Assembly: GCA_000969725.1 (NCBI GenBank)
Contig: JXSR01S063423.1
From: Ophiothrix spiculata
Taxonomy: Eukaryota; Echinodermata; Ophiuroidea; Amphilepidida; Ophiotrichidae
Length of the DNA: 23,003 nt
Direction: 5' to 3' (one strand)
The notes below the pieces were generated by a model. It worked only from the letters and a program-made list of their open reading frames with translations, searched no databases and was not told the DNA's origin. This document shows positions 9,100-17,474 of the stretch, piece by piece. The position numbers and the translations under genes are program-made. The first letter of the stretch is position 1; each line of letters begins with the position of its first letter.

Positions 9100-9250
9100 G
9101 TGTCCCGCCGCGGCAAAAGGATGCAGTTGTCGTCTCCTACATGTAGCTCATTGTAGCATATCATATGTATACTAGTTGTATACATCAGATATGCTACAAT
9201 AAGCAACATGTACGAGCCGACAACTGCATCCTTTTGCCGCGGCGGGACAC
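9100..9250. mobile_element. 151-bp near-perfect palindromic MITE
   Basis: GTGTCCCGCCGCGGCAAAAG at the left is exactly complementary to CTTTTGCCGCGGCGGGACAC at the right. The arms continue through GATGCAGTTGTCG, TACATGT and ATTGTAGCATATC almost to the centre. The GC-rich tips contrast with the AT-rich surroundings. It sits inside the mariner-type element and so arrived after it. Confidence 0.8.
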
Positions 9251-9591
9251 ATATTTGAAATTCATGTCTAATAAATTCTTTAAATTGTTATCCAAATACA
9301 CCATAGCTTAAATGTTATTGTGATGCATGCATGCATATCAATAGTACTCTCAGTTAATGATATGCACCGTAAATACAATAATGATAAGCATCAACATAAA
9401 ATATTAAAAACCATGATGATTGTAGATCTAGTTATGATTTTAGTGAACATTAAATGTATCCTTGTATATTTAACAAGATACCATAGTTTATGAATATCTT
9501 AAAATTATTTTCGAACTATTATTCGATTTTTAAAATTACGTGACCTTGAACTTCAATAACGCTTTTATTGTTTTTATTGGTCCACCCTGTA

Positions 9592-10515
9592 TATCTGCTA
9601 AGGCTCACCACAGTAGTTTCTTGTTATGCGAGTGTCCATACCACGTTTTTCTCTAATGGTGAATTTATGATTTTTTTGTAAGTGCAGGGGTGGTCAAAGA
9701 TTCATGAAACATTTCCATTTATGCCATTGTAAAATTCACACAGGGATAAGTCAAATTCTGTCCCCGGCTCTAATCCAGTCCTGCCCTAGTCTGAACTTGA
9801 ATTAGCAATGCTTGAAATAAAGGAACTTGCATGATTTATCATTCAACAATTTAATCTTATTTTCACCTGAAATTCAATTCATATTTAACTGTTTTGTATT
9901 TTTTTTTTCATCTTAATTGTTTACAGAGTTTAAATCTTTAATTGAACACATTTGAAATTAAAAAGCTTAGTTTAGAGTACTGTATCTCTATGTCATTTGT
10001 AAAATAGGTTTTAGCCATTCTAATAGTTGTCACTCTGAAGAAGTGCAGCTCATTTTATATTGACTGGTTTTAAAGTCATTGCATTCTAAATACATTGTAA
10101 ATTGTCAGCCAGGCAGGAATTTCATTATCCATAGTGCCGGGTGGTCGGAACCTATGCATGGTTATTCATGAGAAGTAGTATCAACCAAGAAAATCAATTG
10201 GAAGCCTTAGGCTTACAAACCATTTAATACAGTAATAAATCTGAACTGTGTGGTGGTATTTTTCTGAGGGAGCTGTGCTCCCGAAGAAAAATAAAAGAGT
10301 CTATCCTCTAAAACCAGCAGATGATCAAAAGATTAGCACCTCCAGTAATTTGAAACCAGATTTTTTTCTTTTGAATTTAGGAACATTGCTGAAAGATAGA
10401 AAGTTAATTAAATTCTGCCCCTACCTATTTGATGGGTCAATTCTGTGCTGGCCATTCATTTCCTTTCTATCATTGAAGTAAATATAATAAAAAATGAGGG
10501 GTCATTGGATGAGAG
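9592..10515. other. No gene recognised
   Basis: About 0.9 kb of AT-rich sequence. A 77-codon frame at 10248-10481 has no splice-site or family support. No repeats were noticed. Confidence 0.5.
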
Positions 10516-10519
10516 TATA

Positions 10520-10684
10520 CAAATACAACATGGTTTGAGGGGAAGTATCGCAAAATACTGTCCCCGAGGTGTTGGATGATGGAGACTTCCTCCCGAGGCG
10601 GAGCCGAGGGAGGAAGTCTCCATCATCCAACACCGAGGGACAGTATTTTGCAATACCTCTCTGAAATAAACCATGTTGTATTTG
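10520..10684. mobile_element. 165-bp fold-back MITE
   Basis: CAAATACAACATGGTTT is mirrored by AAACCATGTTGTATTTG. The inner arm AAAATACTGTCCC, GGTGTTGGATGATGGAGACT and TCCTCCC pairs with its complement up to a GAGGCGGAGCCGAGG centre. The arms are about 75 bp with small asymmetries. Confidence 0.8.
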
Positions 10685-10686
10685 TT

Positions 10687-10972
10687 TTACTACACCTCAA
10701 AAAAGTCAAAATATAACTTGAAAATAAATCTCAAAATCAACAAATTCAGTACTTTACCGTGAGCCATACGGTAGTACCATGCGGAAGTTTTTACTCTTTT
10801 CCACGCGTGTGTGTATTTTACAAAGGTGCAACGCGTAAACGCATACCCGCGCGGCTGTACTTGAGTATTAACGCACACGCGGAAAAGGAGTCAAAAATAC
10901 TTTTTGTGCGTCTTCCCTATTCAACCAATAAAAATGCTGTATTAACTAATAAATATTCAAGAGGTGTAGTAA
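10687..10972. mobile_element. MITE with 12-bp TIRs and CpG-rich centre
   Basis: The ends TTACTACACCTC and GAGGTGTAGTAA are perfect inverted copies. Inside, CTCTTTTCCACGCGTGTGTG (10795-10814) has an inverted counterpart, CGCACACGCGGAAAAGGAG (10872-10890). The centre between them is CpG-rich (CGCGTAAACGCATACCCGCG). It abuts the fold-back at 10520-10684. Confidence 0.55.
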
Positions 10973-11034
10973 CATGATTGCTGGCATTCGGTGAGAGAAA
11001 AATACCAAAATATGAGGTTTAATTGGGCAAACAA

Positions 11035-11170
11035 TGAGGGGTCTTTGGGTGTGAGCATGATCTTTTGCATTCAGTGAGAGAAAAATATATAAAATTATGG
11101 GGTCTTAGACTTTGGGTGAGAGCAAAGGCAATTGTAAGAAAATTATGGGTCTTTGGGTGACAGCGCCGCT
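11035..11170. repeat. Degenerate direct repeats around GGGTCTTTGGGTGAGAGC
   Basis: Variants of ATGRGGTCTTTGGGTGWGAGCA occur near 11035, 11096 and 11145, with an outlier (GAGGGGTCATTGGATGAGAG) at 10496. ATTCRGTGAGAGAAAAATA occurs near 10987 and 11070. This looks like an old minisatellite or a shuffled repeat. Confidence 0.55.
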
Positions 11171-11319
11171 GAAAAGGGACCAGAATGGGACTGCCCCTGT
11201 GGTGGTAAAAATAAGTAGATGATGGATCCAAATGAGAACCTTTTTAATTGGGGGTAAAAAATGTCTATATTAAGTCTGTCTTTTCACTGTTTAACCTAAC
11301 GGTGCTTATTCCACAACAA

Positions 11320-11420
11320 TAATGCCAAAGATGCGATGTTGGCATAGAATCTCTGCCGCCTCTTATCATTGGATAGTACATTCGTCCGGTTTGGACGACT
11401 CGACTTGGCCTCGGTCACGT
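11320..11420 (+). promoter_or_regulatory. Possible promoter-proximal patch
   Basis: This short patch is richer in C, G and CpG than its surroundings. It holds a reverse CCAAT (ATTGG near 11369) and two small hairpins: ATGCCAA/TTGGCAT at 11322-11345 and CGTCC/GGACG at 11383-11397. It lies 300-400 bp upstream of the candidate start codon at 11724. No TATA box or initiator was identified, and the call depends on the gene model being right. Confidence 0.15.
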
Positions 11421-11723
11421 TGCCCAGTCTAACCAACTCTTAAAAATAGATAGATTATTGCACTCATTCAGGAGTTATCTGGCATGAAGAATGAATCTCA
11501 GCCAAACTGCCATTGTTATCAAAAAATCCCATACCTGGGATATGCATTATCAAAATTTAGAAGACAAATTAAATGGTATAGTATTTCCAAAATACCTTGT
11601 TTATGTTATATTCTGAATGAGCAGTACAACATTCTACAAAACATAGAGATGCTTTTCATCCCTGGGGACCACTCCCGGAAGAAGCAGTGAATCAAGACAC
11701 TTGTGATCAAGCCATCAGCCAAG

Positions 11724-11742
11724 ATGGCGAAAGCTAAAGTTT
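11724..11742 (+). CDS. Candidate first coding exon of an unrecognised gene
   Basis: The sequence AGCCAAGATGGCGAAAGC gives a start codon in a good animal context (A at -3 side, G at +4). The frame encodes MAKAKV plus one base and meets a strong splice-donor match, GTGAGT, at 11743. The leftover base (phase 1) joins the two bases at the start of the next candidate exon to make a codon. An untranslated leader would lie upstream. I do not recognise the product. Support is the start context, the donor and the phase match, with no homology. Confidence 0.4.
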
Positions 11743-11847
11743 GTGAGTAATATTTTGGATTTGTCACTCATAAATCTTTAATTAATTGATTAGCAGTCTG
11801 TAGATGCTTGTTTTACTTTATCCTTTATACTTTAAACACATTGGTAG

Positions 11848-11969
11848 GTTTTTACCCTGCTTTTAAAAATAAAATGATAGCACATGAAGAAGAGGAAAGA
11901 AAAGACTATCATGATAGATATCGCCATGGCCTAATCAGTGGTTCTCAGCAAAAGGAGAACTGGAGTGCT
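11848..11969 (+). CDS. Candidate second exon, charged helical segment
   Basis: The acceptor is ACACATTGGTAG after a T-rich tract, and the donor is GTAAGC directly after GCT. The 122-bp exon accepts phase 1 from exon 1 and ends in phase 0. It encodes about 41 residues, including KNKMIAHEEEERKDYHDRY and RHGLISGSQQKENWSA. The acidic-then-basic run looks helical, and the codon composition (GAAGAAGAGG, CGCCATGGCC) is less AT-driven than the flanks. No family was recognised. Confidence 0.45.
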
Positions 11970-12085
11970 GTAAGCTTTAAACATATGACATAAGATATGC
12001 ATGCACTCTCCTCTTTTTGTTGGCAACAAACTTTTTTTAAAGACCTAATTACAGTATTTCGACATGATGTTTCACAAATATCCAG

Positions 12086-12211
12086 GTGAATCCAAGCGAT
12101 ATTTTGGTACGTTGTACATTGTCGAGATATAGAACAAATCAATCGACAGCATCACAGATAAAACATACAACGTTATGCAAGATGTTGAATGTTGGTATTG
12201 ACAGAATTCAG
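12086..12211 (+). CDS. Candidate third exon
   Basis: The acceptor is TTCACAAATATCCAG and the donor is CAG followed by GTAATAAG. The 126 bp are 42 codons, open in phase 0 at both ends, which matches the phase-0 end of exon 2. Encoded residues include VNPSDILVRCTLSRYRTN and LCKMLNVGIDRIQ. A MITE begins 12 bp into the following intron. The 3' half of the exon is duplicated at 12738-12817. No convincing next exon was found, so the gene is incomplete here or continues into sequence I cannot parse. Confidence 0.45.
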
Positions 12212-12223
12212 GTAATAAGTATT

Positions 12224-12569
12224 TTAAAGGTACATGGTCCGATTTTTCAAATTTTAGTTTTCGCTGTCATATGAAAGATCACCACTTCAGATGTTCCAAT
12301 TTCAAATTTGAGTCAAATCGGAACAACCGTTTTGATTTCATGAGCAATTTTGTATTTTCCATTAGCCCGGCTCTTTACTGTGTAAATAATATTATGGTTA
12401 TGGTTACCATAATATTAATAATTTTAACACATTTTCACTTATATCTCCAAAACACGACATGTTTCAGCTGTAAAATTTCACATGGGTAATGAGAAAAATA
12501 TGAAGAATATTTTTGGTACCAAAATCTCAGAAAGTTTGAAAAAATGTTGACAGGACAGGGCTCCTTTAA
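12224..12569. mobile_element. MITE X, uninterrupted copy
   Basis: The 346-bp unit has ends TTAAAGGTACATGGTCCGAT and GGGCTCCTTTAA. Compared with the copy at 16110-17472, whose right end is GGACCATGCTCCTTTAA, the consensus terminus is TTAAAGGAGCATGGTCC. The centre is palindromic (TAATATTATGGT then TTACCATAATATTA). At 12438-12448 it reads CTTATATCTCC, the site that the other copy has filled with a mariner element. Confidence 0.7.
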
Positions 12570-12737
12570 ATACCAGGAGGGATTTCTTATCCTTTTTTAT
12601 TTTTATCTTGCCAAAAATAGGTGAAACCTTGCATTTATTTAACAAATTTTTGTATTAAAATAATTGAAGATTAAAAACCCTATAGGTACTCAAATAGTCA
12701 GATCAAATCAAAGGAATAAATGGTCTGTTCTAAATAA
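12570..12737. other. Intronic or intergenic AT-rich filler
   Basis: No feature was recognised between MITE X and the duplicated exon fragment. Confidence 0.4.
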
Positions 12738-12817
12738 CTAGAACAAATCAATTGACAGCGTCACAAATGATATAGATCGTTATGTTGGATGTCAAATGTT
12801 GGTATTGCCAGAGTAAC
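12738..12817 (+). pseudogene. Damaged duplicate of the third exon's 3' half
   Basis: TAGAACAAATCAATTGACAG, then CGTCACA and CAAATGTTGGTATTGCCAGA, align along 80 bp with TAGAACAAATCAATCGACAG ... GAATGTTGGTATTGACAGA at 12128-12205. In the original frame the copy has a TAG stop (TCACAAATGATATAG), and its donor is degraded to GTAACAAAAG. It is therefore a non-functional duplicate, about 610 bp downstream. Confidence 0.6.
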
Positions 12818-12819
12818 AA

Positions 12820-13378
12820 AAGTAGTGATTAATTTAGATAGGGATTCCTGAAAATTGTATTCTGATTTTTAAAATTTTGCTAGATATATGACAAAACAAT
12901 TAGTTTTAGTCAAAGATTATTGCAATTATTGAACATTGAAAATGACTGCAGATAGCAAAGAAGACTAACACAGTAAAGAGGTGCTAGGTGTTATCGAAAA
13001 CAAGTTAAAACTACCCGAAGTGTTAAAATAAGACATTAATTTAACACTTTAGGTGTTTTTAGCATGCCAGGTAACAATTTTCTATGTATATTTTAAAGAG
13101 AGGAAAAATGTATACAATTTTTCAATGTGTTTTTGTGATTAATTGTGCGTGCGAGTATAATGTGACCAATCTCTTACGGCAGGCAGCTCTTAAAGCTAAG
13201 GTACAATACATACACTTTGTCTTAGTACTACCATGTCATTAAGAATGTCTTTATATCGATACAGTTCTCAAAAGAGGTCATTGAGATTTATGAAATCTGA
13301 GAAGCTGTAAAGATCAAATTATGCAAAACAATAATAACCTGACAGTGTTGTGGTTGGCAGATCTGAAATGATACTTGA
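12820..13378. other. No gene confirmed
   Basis: AT-rich sequence. An 18-bp segment at 13183-13200, between GGCAG and GTACAA, is in phase 0 with exon 3 but is too short and its donor too weak to call an exon. Confidence 0.4.
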
Positions 13379-13500
13379 CTAAGAGCTTGGTCACAATAAC
13401 TCGTACAAACAATTACAAGCAATGTTCAGTCCGTTTAAAAGGACCACGAGCAGCGAGCAAAGCGAGCAGCGAGGGTGTCGCGTGGACTAAAAAAAAAAGG
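13379..13500. mobile_element. Truncated relative of the 4053 fold-back
   Basis: CTTGGTCACAATAACTCGTAC, AATTACAAGCAATGTTCAGTCC and AAAGGACCACGAGCAGC follow the left arm and the inverted centre of the 4053-4230 element. Both then have GCGAG/AGCAA-rich centres. The right arm stops at TGGACTAAA followed by an A run, so only about half the palindrome is left. Confidence 0.65.
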
Positions 13501-13714
13501 ATTATTTTGAACTTGTCCCATGCTATTTTGAGGCTGGGGGGAATTTATTACAAACTATTCACATTATGTAACCTTTTCAGAATGTGTTTTTGAATTTTAA
13601 GATATCAAGGGATTGATAATTGCTCCTCATTTTTAGGGCATTTGAAATTGGATTCAGCACTCCTGTGTGTTAATTTTATGGTGGTGTGCTGAATGAAATC
13701 ATATTTTTTATTCA

Positions 13715-13904
13715 AGCCAACAAGGTTAGCAGAATGAAAAAAGAAACCCTAAGGTTTCATTTAAAAGATGCATTGACATGCTTGCTGAGTCATAGAGACA
13801 AACATACAAAACGATGCTCATTTTATAATGAAACACGCATGCAATATATGAATGCAGAAAGACAGATAAGATTGCTCTACTTTCAAAAGGGCCAAAATAA
13901 ATAA
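13715..13904 (+). CDS. Possible further exon or exon relic, uncertain
   Basis: An open frame encodes a charged segment including MKKETLRFHLKDALTCLLSH and CSFYNETRMQYMNAERQIR. Its amino-acid make-up is more protein-like than the AT background. Acceptor-like CAAG and AGCAG precede it. At its end CAG is followed by ATAAGA, one base from a normal donor (GTAAGA), just before a repeated element starts. It could be a terminal or decayed exon of the gene at 11.7-12.2 kb. There is no homology, and its phase does not join exon 3 directly. Confidence 0.2.
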
Positions 13905-14209
13905 ATTGTTTGATTGGCGTAACCCGACCGACCCTATTTTTACCGCCGACCCTAAATATTTTTTATTTTTTTGAGCATGGTAAAAAACCTCCAAATCCCA
14001 AATTTGATGGGAATCGATTCATGGGGGCCCCAGAGATATGGCTTGCTGTACATGCAAAATGACAAATAAAAGATGTGTTACAGAAAACGTGAAGATGTTT
14101 TTATATATGTGTCGTGTATTTTGTGTTCTTGTATGTGAAAATCCGACCTACCTACCCTATTTTTTTTTATCTATGTTATGTTAATCAAACATTTTTTTTT
14201 TTAGGCCTA
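13887..14209. mobile_element. polyT/GACCGACCC family, copy 3
   Basis: Left: AAGGGCCAAAATAAATAAAT, TTGTTTGATTGGCGTAACCC, GACCGACCCT. Right: TCCGACCTACCTACCCTATT, then GTTAATCAAACA, a T run and TTAGGCC. The ends are inverted copies, and the length is similar to the copy at 3635. The host flank TTGCTCTACTTTCAAA precedes it and recurs in front of the next copy. Confidence 0.65.
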
Positions 14210-14227
14210 AGGTTGCTCTACTTTCAA

Positions 14228-14607
14228 AAGGGCCAAAATAAATAAAATATTTGATTGTCTAACTCTTTTCAGTAGGGTCAGTTAGTGAGGATTTTTTTTT
14301 TCAACATAACCAGTAAACTTTATGTACCAATCAAAGTTTGTTCAAAATATGATAAAATTGAAATAATTTTAATGTCAAAATCAATTAATAAACACTACAA
14401 AACAACTGCAACGTTGAAAACAACTGCAAAAACTTGTTTTTGACATTTTTGAATGCAAACATTTGAAAATGAAAAATGAAATTATGAAATTATCAGGAAT
14501 TGTCCAAAAATAAAATTGCTGTTCTTTTGTTAAGTAAATAAAAGAATACACTGAAAGTAATAGGGGTTGGTCAGCTTTTGGAAAACAAACAAGTGTTTTC
14601 TGGCCTG
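14228..14607. mobile_element. polyT/GACCGACCC family, copy 4
   Basis: The left end GGGCCAAAATAAATAAAAT, then TTTGATTGTCTAAC, is matched by an inverted right end GGTTGGTCAGCTTTTGG, AAACAAACAAGTGTTTTCTGG and CCT. It stands head to tail behind copy 3. A 16-bp host flank (TTGCTCTACTTTCAAA) is shared by the left sides of both copies. Confidence 0.55.
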
Positions 14608-14798
14608 ATATATTGTATGCAATGACGTCTATAAGAATTGGGTATACCAAGAATTGCCTCACATGTATTTGATACAGTTTATTTTAAAGAGGTCACGAAA
14701 GTTGATGAGAAATAGAGCGCTGTTCTGTGGAAATTTTTTTGGCAATCCATCTTCAGGGTTGAGTTTGGTAGCGGTTTAAAAAGATGGTTAAGGGCTAA

Positions 14799-14985
14799 TG
14801 TAGCAAATCAATTTGGTCCAATGTATATGGCAATTCAACAGCATGTGCAATCTAGCGCGAAATTTTATGTGGTCTCAACTCGGTGTTGAAGTTATTTTGT
14901 TTGGAGTTACTCGTCATTTTGACGTCACGACCAAATGTTTAGTAGCGAAAATTTTGTTTGGAGGCCGAGTATGTTTTCGGCCTAA
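14799..14985 (+). mobile_element. Short derivative of the 1.25-kb element
   Basis: GTAGCAAATCAATTTGGTCC and AATGTATATGG match the left arm of the 4635-5880 element near 4734-4761. The sequence then runs at once into CAATTCAACAGCATGTGCAA ... TTTGACGTCACGACCAAAT ... TTTGGAGGCCGAGTATG, which matches its right arm from 5727. About 965 bp present in the long copy are missing at an ATATGG word shared by both arms. Confidence 0.65.
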
Positions 14986-14989
14986 CTCT

Positions 14990-15340
14990 TTTTCACTCTG
15001 TAAATTAAAAACTTAAAGTTTTAGTGGTATGATGATAGCATTATTCTGTGACTAGGAAACCTTGAGATTTGCAGGATGAATCCAGTACAACATGTGCAAT
15101 ACGGAAATGGGATTGAAAACGCATTCAAATGCAGATCTGGAATTGGAAATTTTTGACTGTTTTCATTTGTAAATCACTTAGCATTATTTGGGATTTTGTA
15201 TTAATAGGTTTTCACTCTATATGATAATCAAATTTGGAAAACATAGAATAAAAATATGTCCTATGAGAAGATTTAGCATTTATTTTTCCAATCTATTTCC
15301 AAAACCAATGAATATTATTTAAAGGGATTTTTCTTAGTAG
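14990..15340. other. No feature recognised
   Basis: AT-rich sequence with no gene or clear repeat. Confidence 0.5.
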
Positions 15341-15835
15341 CATGCATGCTGTCAGTAGGATTAAGCATACCCAATCTAGAGTAGCCCGTGAACATAGCAG
15401 CACTTGAAAGTTCAAGAACACTGTTTAGCCGATGCACCGTCACGTTTGCAACATTCTTCAAAGAGTTTGCTGCAAGGTTTTACAAATTGGATCATTTCAA
15501 TTAAGTCCACAAACATTGAGTGCCATTCAGTCGCAGAGATGGCTGCATTAAATTTTTTTGCATATAAATGCACATATCTCAGTAGAATGCATTAGAAGGA
15601 TTAAACATGTTCAATCTACAGTAACCCTTTTAACATAACAGCACTTAAAAGTTCAAGAACAGTGTTTAGTCAATATGCATCGTCACGTTTGCGACATTCT
15701 TCAAAGAGTTTGCTGTAAGGTTTTACAAATTAGATCACGTTGATTAAAGTCCACAAACATTGAATGCCATTCATTTGCAACTCTGCAATATCACCGCATT
15801 AAGTTTTTTTTTTATCTCTTAGCACTCTTTTGAAA
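15340..15835. repeat. Tandem duplication, two units of about 240 bp
   Basis: AGGATTAAGCATACCCAATC (15357) recurs as AGGATTAAACATGTTCAATC (15597). Further matches at the same offset are CACTTRAAAGTTCAAGAACA, CGTCACGTTTGCRACATTCT, TCAAAGAGTTTGCTG, AGGTTTTACAAATTRGATCA and TCCACAAACATTGARTGCCA. Divergence is roughly 10-15% by eye. On the minus strand unit 1 is open for about 46 codons while unit 2 is interrupted, so an exon origin is possible but unproven. Confidence 0.8.
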
Positions 15836-15858
15836 ATGTTGTTCATTAACATCAACCC

Positions 15859-16101
15859 ACTGAATTTCACAATATCCCATTCCACAAAGTTAAGAAATTC
15901 GCCTAAGTCCAAATACGTCATAGATCCGAGTTAGCTATGACCATGAAATTGCTGCAATGCAATGGCAGCGTCTGCTCAGTGGCTTTACATAGTGATAATT
16001 GGATTGGGTTCGAATCCAGGTGAAAATCCGTAATTTTTGACTTTCAAATTTCCGAGGAGAGTTTTTAAACGAATAAGTGGTCAAAAGTGTTAGGGTTAAG
16101 G
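15859..16101 (+). repeat. tRNA-like interspersed repeat, copy 2
   Basis: This is the same family as 8325-8585 in the opposite orientation. Shared blocks are CACAATATCCCATTCCACAA, AGTTAAGAAATTCGCCTAAG, TCCAAATACGTCATAGA, ACATAGTGATAATTGGA, GGTTCGAATCCAGG and AGTGGTCAAAAGTGTTAGGG. The tRNA-like core has lost about 15 bases just before the T-arm relative to copy 1. It ends nine bases before MITE X. Confidence 0.65.
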
Positions 16102-16314
16102 TATGATTATTAGGAGCTTGGTCCGATTTTTCAAAATTTAGTTTTCAATGCCATATGAAAGATGACCAATAAAGTGGTCTAATTTTCTAATTTTAGCTGA
16201 ATCGGTCAAAGCATTTTGATTATATGAGCAATTTTGTATTTCAGAGCCACTTATACACAGCCGTTACAATGTAAATTAATTATGGTTACCATAATTAGAC
16301 ACATGTTCATATAT

Positions 16315-17340
16315 AGGGTGTCCAAAAATTAACTACCCATTTTTAAATGCTTATAACTTTAAAACCAGGATTCGCATGGCAACTTGTAGAATTCTTTTGG
16401 TACCAAACATTATGCAATCAGTAAACTTCTAAGATAGCAAGAAGGTCTGAAAGTTCAAAGTGGTTGAGCCAATATACCATACAGTGTTGATACTCTTCTG
16501 CCAATTCACTATGACGACATGACGCCCCATACAGCTAAACGGTTTAGAATGGCTTTATTAATCAACTTTTTCATGAACAATCATATTGCTCAAGACAAAG
16601 AAACCCTGGCCCTTTCACCCCCATGATTTAAGTCCGCTCGATTACTTTTTTGAGTTATCTGAAGGACAGTACATCCGAACACCCTGGACTTTTCCTGACC
16701 TGAAACAGAACATCACCAGTGAAAACAGGAAGATCAAGAAGAACGCATGCACAAACGTCCAGAGCTTTGTCGTTAGAGTAAAATATTTTTTTGAAATCTG
16801 CAAGGAGGCCATCTAGAACATAGTCTGGCATAATAGGCAGCTTAATCAGGTTGCGAAGGAGGTAATTTGATATGTCCCTGTGAGTGTTACTTTGAATGTG
16901 TAATAAGGGGTAATGCTGTTGTGTACCATTTAAAGATGAGCATAATGCGAGAGTTACGCTTTGACAAATTAAAAACATTTTTATGAGCATTATGTAATTA
17001 TTAAGACAAAACCACAATCAAATATCTTTGTATTAACATTGTAAAAGCTGTTTCGCTGAATTGGTCATTAAAATGATCATGAATGATTCTCCTGTCTTCG
17101 AAGATTGATCCCTCCTCTACATGTGACTCGCACATTTGTTTTTCTTCTCAGTATGGGCTTTTTACGTTTGACGTAATTTACGTTAAAAATGATTTTTAAA
17201 AATGGCAATTATATCATGTTTGGTACCAAATTAATTCTACAAGTTTCCTCTATCAATACATATGTCTATAGTTGCCATACGAATACTGGTTTTAAAGTTA
17301 TAAGCATTTAAAAATGGGGAGTTAATTTTTGGACACCCTG
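16315..17340 (+). mobile_element. mariner-like element, internally deleted
   Basis: The inverted ends read AGGGTGTCCAAAAATTAACT and onward through TTTTTAAATGCTTATAACTT and TAAAACCAG on both sides. The right TIR carries about 24 extra bases before its TGGTACCAAA. TA flanks both ends (16313-16314, 17341-17342). The 1026-bp unit keeps only the 3' part of a transposase frame. The uninterrupted sister site at 12438-12448 supports TA-targeted insertion. Confidence 0.8.
16510..16816 (+). pseudogene. Mariner-type transposase C-terminal remnant
   Basis: The first part, in one frame from 16510, reads YDDMTPHTAKRFRMALLINF, matching the QDxAPxHTA block that holds the second catalytic Asp. After a one-base frameshift near 16590 the next frame reads KPWPFHPHDLSPLDYFF, matching the WPPRSPDLSPxDFFLWG block with the third catalytic Asp. 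DLKQNITSENRKI and a C-terminal tail follow. The two Asp codons (16513 and 16625) are about 36-37 residues apart. The first Asp and all N-terminal domains are missing, and the LWGYLK part is altered to FELSEGQ, so it is inactive. Confidence 0.75.
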
Positions 17341-17474
17341 TATATCTCCAAAATGGAACACACCTCATCCGTGAAATTTGACTTTGGTTTGAGAAAAATG
17401 TGAGCAATATTTTGGTACCTAAATCTCAAAAAGTTTGAAAAAAGTTGAAGCAATTGGACCATGCTCCTTTAACA

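Larger units (their letters stand above)
8188..9589 (-). mobile_element. IS630/Tc1/mariner-type element with long TIRs, decayed
   Basis: The ends are CAGGGTGGACCAA and TTGGTCCACCCTG, each flanked by TA (8186-8187 and 9590-9591), the TA duplication typical of IS630/Tc1/mariner elements. The inverted repeats extend for about 110 bp: GTTATTGAAGTTAAAGGTCA matches the right end with one change, and AGATATTCATAAACTA is shared further in. The 1402-bp unit contains a minus-strand transposase N-terminal remnant (8640-9032), a tRNA-like repeat (8325-8585) and a 151-bp palindrome (9100-9250). The catalytic part of the transposase is missing, so the copy is dead. Confidence 0.8.
16110..17472. mobile_element. 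MITE X, copy split by a mariner-like element
   Basis: The left piece (16110-16314) and the right piece (17341-17472) align end to end with the intact copy at 12224-12569. They share GGTCCGATTTTTCAAA, the palindromic TAATTATGGTTACCATAATTA centre (16277-16297), TATCTCCAAAA, TTTTGGTACC and CTCAAAAAGTTTGAAAAA, then GGACCATGCTCCTTTAA. Only the mariner-like element separates the two pieces. Confidence 0.75.

Noticed and set aside
13183-13200. 18-bp microexon candidate in phase with exon 3
   Set aside because: Too short, with a poor donor (GTACAA); many such segments occur by chance.
16655-17017. 120-codon minus-strand frame
   Set aside because: It overlaps the plus-strand transposase relic, is partly its antisense shadow, and has no motif of its own.
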